NCBI GenBank assembly: GCA_019155185.1
Contig: CM032795.1
Coordinates: 11,263,795 to 11,327,794, forward strand
From: Beaufortia kweichowensis
Lineage: Eukaryota > Chordata > Actinopteri > Cypriniformes > Gastromyzontidae
Length of the DNA stretch: 64,000 bases
Reading direction: 5' to 3'
The notes under the pieces: generated by a model
The model's input: the letters and a program-made list of their open reading frames with translations, nothing else
Databases searched by the model: none
Told to the model about the DNA's origin: nothing
In this document: positions 57,767-64,000 of the stretch, in pieces
How positions within the stretch are numbered: position 1 is the stretch's first letter
Layout: every line of letters starts with the position of its first letter
Position numbers and translations under genes: made by a program

Positions 57767-60700
57767 ATGAGCTCTGGCTCCGCCCAGGATGTGGCGGTGG
57801 AGAATTTCCTGCGTGACATAGAGAGGCGGGGCCAGTGGCTGCACTGCGCTGTTATTGGCTGTGAGGAGGAGCACCCCAGAGGCGACATGAACCTGTTGTA
57901 TCGCAAAAGTCGACTGGACTGGAGACACAGAGATCAGGAAAGCAAGAAAAGGTATGGGATAAAATGATAAATTGCTTTTTGGAGAAAGTTTAGAAATGAA
58001 GAAAGAGTCGTATCATCTTGTATCCCGATATTTTGTAATTTTTTCGTGAATCATTACTATTAATTACCTTACATGTTTGTCTATGGGTTTTACAAATATT
58101 TAATCAATAAAAAATATTTTACATTTGTTAGCTTTGACAATACAATATTAGAAATACAGTGTGTTTTCCACTGTATTTGTACATATGAAGTTTTCGTCTG
58201 ACAGTGATGATATGAGAGAAAACGTTTTTTCACAGATGCTTCAATGCAAGAAAAGGTAAAAAAAAAAGGGGACAGGAGAAAGATTAGTAAAATCCTGTCT
58301 GTATAGGGAAGGTGAAAAAGAGGTGAAACACAAAAGAATGAAAAACTGAAAAGACTAGAATAATAAAGATTATAAAGGAAAAAGAGAGAGTGAGGGACCA
58401 TGATGGAGGAATTTGACACAAGAACATTAAGAGGAGTTTAAACTCTGAACAGAAGACTTTTGTCTTTCATATTTTATACAAAACATCCAAACCTTCCTTC
58501 CGCCTAAGAGACAGAGAGATAAAAGGAGAGAGAGCTGGATTGTAGCCTGTGTTTCAGGGACAGTCTGCCCCTCTGGTGTCATAGTGCATTAGTAAACCCT
58601 CATGTGAAAAGTTGTCACAAACAGCTGGAGGTTTGGAATTCCTATCTCCAGCTAAAATGCTTATTCTCCAAACCCCTTTTAATTCAGTTTTATGGCTTTT
58701 TACATTTTCACTTCTTAATTAAAATGTTTAAATATTCATTGGTTCATTTATTTAGACTGGTGATTTTAACTGCCATCATCAGGAGGTATGTGCACAAAAT
58801 GTTCTAATGTGGCAGTGCAGTCCCATACAGAGAAAGCAATCCAATAGTTGAACCTAATACTATATGTTAACTGAGAATTACGACTGTGACAATATCAAAT
58901 ATTCACTATATGGTTATCGTGGCCAAAAAGAATTAATTAATTATATTATTGTGATATCTAATTTTTTACAAAGAAATAAATAATATTATCAGTAAAATTG
59001 ATTAAAAAGATCTTTAATTTAGGTTTTTTGTGTTTTCTCTTTTTTGGTCAGTGAATCACAACCATAATATTAGTGTATAGAGGCTGAGAGCAAACATTGT
59101 GGCTCTTAAGGGAAAACTTGAATTATTAACATGTAGAATTAACAATAATTCATATACAATATTAATATTAATTAATATTAATATTGTATATATTAATAAT
59201 TGTGGTTTTAATTGCACATTTATTGTCAATACGGAGTATTGTTTTATAAGAAAACAAAAATTGTAAATATATTTTATTATATTATATATATTTATTCATT
59301 AACATTTCTTTGATTTGTTCTCAATGCCGCTTTCCTTATTGAGGTCATGAGAGTGCTGAAGTCTATTCCAGTAATCTCAGGTTCAGGCAAGGGCAAGGCT
59401 GATATTAAAGTTACTCAAATTTATTTTCTAACAAAATTACAGCAGCACAAAGTATGCCTGTAACTACACATTGTCATATGAACCATAACATCTAGTCAAT
59501 AACTACACTAGTATTACTAATACAAGCTTTGATACAACACATAAGACACACATCTTGGTTTATTCTATGAAATCACAAACTTGACTATAAATCTTCCTAT
59601 TATCATAATTCTATCATCTAAAACTCTCTCCCTCTCCCTCTCTCCCTCTCTCTGTTTCTGGATGAAGAAGAAAATGCATTTAGATGATTGTCTGTGACAC
59701 CTGTGCAAATGGACATCAAAGCGCTTTTCATCCGCACCGTGTTCTACATTCATGACATACCCGGAACCCACAACACATCCTGAGCTCAAAAAAAACGCCT
59801 GCTTTTAGTCGCCTTTGTATCAACTTGTCTTCCATGCACATTACACATGCACAATATCTTTAAGAAGTTATCTTGACTCTTTTCACGTCTCTCTATCCTC
59901 TTTCAATCCTCATAAAGACATAAAGAGATGCACGAGAGGTAACCCACCCACGCGCTCCCTCTGTCTGGAGGATCCATCCATTTCCTCTCTCATCCACCCA
60001 CTCCTTCAATCCCTTCATCCTCTTCCCTTCTGCTAATGAATGCAGATGATTCTCATTCATTCATCTATCTCTTTGTGCCCCTCTTCCTCTCTCTTTGTGC
60101 ATCCCTATATCAGTCTTTGTATCTGAATGGATCAGTTAATGAATCAAGTCAATATTTTAGCTGCAGAATGTGGTACTAAACTGATTTTTTACATGCATGT
60201 AAACTTTAAACTTTAGAAAGTCATATAAGAGCCTTAAAGGGATAGTGCACCAAAATCTAAATGTTTAGTCATTAGTTACTCATCATGATGTTGTGATGAG
60301 TACCCATATATCTTCCTCTCTTCTGTGGAATAGAAAAGAAGAAGTTGTACTAATCACTCTTTTTCATGCAGTTGCTGTGAAAAGAGACTGTGGCTTTATA
60401 AAGGACACAAAAGCACCATTAATGTATCAAACAGTGGTCAGTACATCTTGTGCACTGTTTGTTTGAATATATAATAGCTTTGATTGAAATGTAAGTCATT
60501 GTTCATTGAAAGGTCACACAGACCCAGCCAATTTCATGATACTTTTATGGCACTTTTGTGATGACATGATCAAGAGTAACCAGTATATTCTACTGTATAT
60601 AAGAAAATGATTTGGAAAAACATGTTTCTTTGGATAAACTGTTTAAACAAAACCACAGAAACATTTCTCTCTCAGTTTCCCATATAGTACATCAGAGCTT

Positions 60701-62760
60701 TTATTCTGCTGTGTGAAGAATCGTGTCAGATGAAAGTGAACAACCCTAAATCCACTTCTCACCCGTGGAGTGAAAAGAGAAGTACAGAGGGAACAGAGTG
60801 TTTGTAGCTTTGACACAAACCTCATATGACATACGATTCTGTTCCCTCTCATTAGATCAGAGGAACTGGCCATATGTAGCTAATATATTATCTGATCTGG
60901 TGTAGAATAAGAGATTCAGGCGATATAAAACAATATCCTAAAATAAACATCATGCCTCATAAATGATTCAGGACAGTAGTTTGTAATATTTGACTTTATA
61001 TTGGAGTGTTCAGCTGAAACTGTGTGTCCTTTATGAGTTTCAGAGAAGCATGCAGGAAGAAACCAAATGATGAGAAAAACATGGTTACTTTTTGGATTAT
61101 ACGTTTTTACTTCGAATGATCCATTTATAATTTTTTTTTATTTACTTTCATGTTTACATTTAAATAATTCAATTTCAATTCAATTTCATGTAAACATTTA
61201 AACAATAATTTCAGAAATCTGTTTATGTATTTATTAGACAGTGTGGGATGAATTTGATCACATGCACTAATCTGTGTTTTTCTGAATTAGCTTTTTAAAT
61301 TTTAGCTTTCCCGCTCCAGTTAAGATATTGATTTGAGTTGGAAAAACTGATATTAGACCTGCAGGGTTAACATAAATGTACACATATCACTGGCATTTTA
61401 TATAACTGTATACACACACAGTTGTATGTGCTTATATTGAAGTGCTAGTGGTGTCAAAGAGACATGCATATTCTTCGGGCAGGTTTGGGCCCCACTAATG
61501 TGATAATTCAAGTCATTTAGACTTTCTGTACCTTATATTTGGATGCTGGCTGTAATGTCAGTTTTTATGGCCAAATCTCATTCTATGGGTCTTACGCATA
61601 ATCCTGTACTGCTGTTTTTCTGCATCAGTATGTCTCACACTGTACTAGCTCAGCATCTTCTCTGCTCTCTGCCTGACAACAGAGACTCACATATACATGT
61701 GAACACTAACTGACTGCAGAACAGTATCGTGATAAGTTGCCTCCACGTGAGCCTCAAGCATGCCATCCTTCATAAAGGTCAGAAGAGGACACTGGTGCTC
61801 TCTAGACAATGTTTACACAACTTATTGTGCAAGTTGACAATCAATTCTAATTTGCCAGTAATGCTTGTAGAAAGGAAAATCTCTTATGAGGTCTCTTAAT
61901 ATCTGTAGTTGTGTCTCAAGATAGCAGTAAGATTAAATGGAAAGCCAATGCAAACTTTTTCTTCTCCTTCTTAGGTTTGTTGTTTTGAAGAAAAAGACCC
62001 AACTAATCTCATGGGTCTCTCAATGCTTTTCACATTAATTGCGGTACTATATGTGAAAATTGATGTACCAATTATGTCTATTTTTATTTCAGCGAAAGAA
62101 TTTAAAAAGAAACAAATTTAAGATCTCCATTAAGTCTCCAGAGTTTATACAAGTGCAGTATCTGAGCAATATAATTTTCCGCTGTGTGGTTCTGCAAAAT
62201 GGAAAAATATTCTGCTTCTAGCATCATGTCCCCCAAAAAACACAGTGAATAATTTCTCTTTGTAAGTGTATCTGTTTCTATTGATGGCAGCCCACTATTT
62301 ACCACCCACTGGATTGTGCCATGCCACACCTGAATCAGCCTGTGTGTGTATTTTTGTGTGTGCATATGCCAGTGTGTGCTCTCAGTTGGGTGTTTAGAGA
62401 AAAAAACAGCAAACAATAAACAAATGACAGGCTAGTTGCCGTGGAAACAGAGGGGGTGCATGCTTCCAGATAGAGGACAATGAAAAAAGATAGCAGAGCG
62501 ATGGATAAAAAGAAAGACACACAGCTTGTGGACAAAGTCTTTATTTGTGTTAGGAAAGAGTGTGAAGGATCAGCTGATTGAACAGTGTTAGCACATATGT
62601 GATGCCAGAGGCAAAGAAGAAGAAATGGGGATGTGGGTAAGATTTAGAAACATGAAAAAATGTAAGGTGAAATTTGGGAGGATATGAGAAGGAAAGAATG
62701 AGAAAAAGAAGAAGAAGAGAGGAGAAGAATAGTCTCTCACAGACTTCCTCTCCATCATTT

Positions 62761-62806
<46 letters not shown>

Positions 62807-63830
62807 GGTTGAACTATATATAAATGTAGTTAAATATCTCAAAAACGATCAGTTGGTGGTTTTTACTAAACGTTTTGCTTTGAAACTATTGATTGTTTGT
62901 GTGGTCTTTAGCCTGGAATCAAACAACTCAAGTCTATGAGATGTCTTCAGTGAAAATAAAATGTTTGTGTGGTCATGTTTTGGGGACCAGCCAACGGTTT
63001 CAATAAGGAAAATGGCTAGTTAAAAACATGATAATTTCTTCGAGAAATGCAGAAAGGGATAAGGGTTAGGTGTTGGGGGATAGTGGAAAGTCTCCATCAT
63101 GATACAAAAACACCTACTGTCTGTCTGTGAGTGTTTAGGCATTGGTCTGTGATGTGGTGGTGAACTCAGGAAATGAGCTTAGGAGAGTGTAAAACGGGGG
63201 TTGTAGAGACAAAAATGAAATTGACTGCGAGCTATTAATAGAGCTTTTCAGGAGAAACTCGGAAATGAGGAGAGCGAGAGAAAAGAAGAAAAGGTGGATG
63301 GCCTACAGCACAATGAGAAACAAATTTATTATTCTAATCTCATAAAGAATCTCTCCACAGAGACATAATTCCTCTTTCTCATTTCATCTCTCATGGCCAG
63401 ACCTAACTCTCTCTTATTTGCCTCTCTTATAGCTCTAATTATAAAGATGCCTCCTCTGCGACGGTTGGGAAGGTTCGGGATCTGGCGTCATTTCGGCGCC
63501 ATTTCCGAATGGGATTTATGACGATGCCGGCGTCTCAGGACTTGTCGCCCCACTCTTGTGCGGCCGCCATGGCACCACGCTCTCAATCATGCCACGCTGT
63601 GGGCACTGGGGAAGAGGAGGAGCTGGAGAATGGATATTATCCAGACTCAGACCCCCAAAACCAATCGAATTCATCCCGCTGTCCTCCGGCAAAGCCTAAA
63701 CGCCACCCCAACACCCGGCTCACCTCCAGCAAGGAGCAGGAACATCCTCCCCGTGGGGTCCACGCACCACCTGACACTCCACCACCTCCACCTCCTAATC
63801 ACCTATCCAAACACTCAGAGAAGCGGAATG
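57767..63830 (+). CDS. nyap1: Neuronal tyrosine-phosphorylated PI3K adapter 1, 5' part (continues past window)
   Basis: Two coding exons. The first lies within 57708-57951 (ATG 57767, the first after an in-frame TAA at 57749). The second, 63433-63830, is spliced phase 2 to 2 and ends at donor GTAAGG. MNLLYRKSRLDWR (residues 41-53) and FRMGFMTMPASQD...AMAPRSQSCHAVG match the NYAP1 start as I know it, and PPAKPKRHPNTRL is the NYAP proline-basic motif. NYAPs are neuronal Fyn substrates that bind PI3K p85 and WAVE1. The PI3K-binding tyrosine motif would be in a later exon, outside this window. Residues 1-40 (VENFLRDIERRGQ...) precede the usual NYAP1 start and resemble the NYAP2 N-terminus. Proline-rich tail (DTPPPPPPNH). 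A CpG-rich probable first exon lies near 45.1 kb. Confidence 0.88.
60236..60330. repeat. Decayed GGATAGTTCACCC-family fragment
   Basis: AAAGGGATAGTGCACCAAAA followed by TTACTCATCATGATG is a diverged start of the same cyprinid family as at 53196. Confidence 0.5.
62765..62804. repeat. (TG)n microsatellite
   Basis: A pure TG run of about 40 bp inside the second nyap1 intron. Confidence 0.95.
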
Positions 63831-64000
63831 GTAAGGAGAGATGTGGAGGTCTAATTTAAATCATTTTGAATCAAAATGTATTACTGACTTATCAACTTAT
63901 AGAAATATCACTTAACATAACATGTTTTCTAAGTTTTATTTGTTGTCAGCATGAAACATCATTCACTTTTACTGTGTTAAACAGGATGTACAATGAAACT

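Larger units (their letters stand above)
57952..63432 (+). other. Second nyap1 intron
   Basis: Bounded by GT at 57952 and AG at 63432. It contains a palindromic AT stretch near 59158-59200, a CT-rich tract at 59623-59650, a repeat fragment at 60238 and a TG microsatellite at 62765. No other gene seen. Confidence 0.7.

Overview
The window is nuclear DNA of a ray-finned fish, most likely a cypriniform (carp/zebrafish order). It is AT-rich and intron-dense, with GT-AG exons, and carries cyprinid-type dispersed repeats (for example the GGATAGTTCACCCAAAAAT family at 53.2 kb), V-SINE-like pieces, long CA/TG/TC microsatellites and several hAT insertions. No prokaryotic features are present. Many apparent ORFs are intronic or repeat-derived, so genes were rebuilt exon by exon from splice sites, reading phase and paralogue comparison.

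0-34 kb holds a tandem array of one small-protein gene family, all on the minus strand (copies A, B, C, D, E, F and G, in coordinate order). Each copy has a non-coding first exon, a domain exon with FC(P/F)(I/V)VSRAGTD, a second domain exon of exactly 194 nt with VLHHT(F/Y)D...PDS, and one or more C-terminal exons. In D, E and G the last exon ends in a hydrophobic tail anchor. Most copies carry an ISRE (GAAAnnGAAA on the coding strand) just upstream of exon 1. Four share a 14-bp block in exon 1 at a near-constant distance from it. I read this as an interferon-stimulated, membrane-anchored, fish-specific family of unknown function. Two subfamilies are visible: A/B/E and C/D/F/G. F is a pseudogene and A lacks a recognisable start exon.

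Interrupting the array are a plus-strand C-type lectin receptor gene (10.65-14.68 kb), a possible chemokine-like gene remnant (8.16-8.46 kb), an unidentified minus-strand exon cluster inside an inverted repeat (29.2-30.8 kb), and three hAT-type elements each bounded by a perfect 8-bp target duplication (18.7, 20.07 and 33.65 kb).

35-64 kb is conserved single-gene territory: znhit1 (+), a mogat3/mogat2-type acyltransferase (-), and the 5' part of nyap1 (+), whose large introns fill 45-63 kb and which runs off the window. As I recall, human MOGAT3, ZNHIT1 and NYAP1 all lie in 7q22.1, so this block looks syntenic. The immune-like array abuts it.
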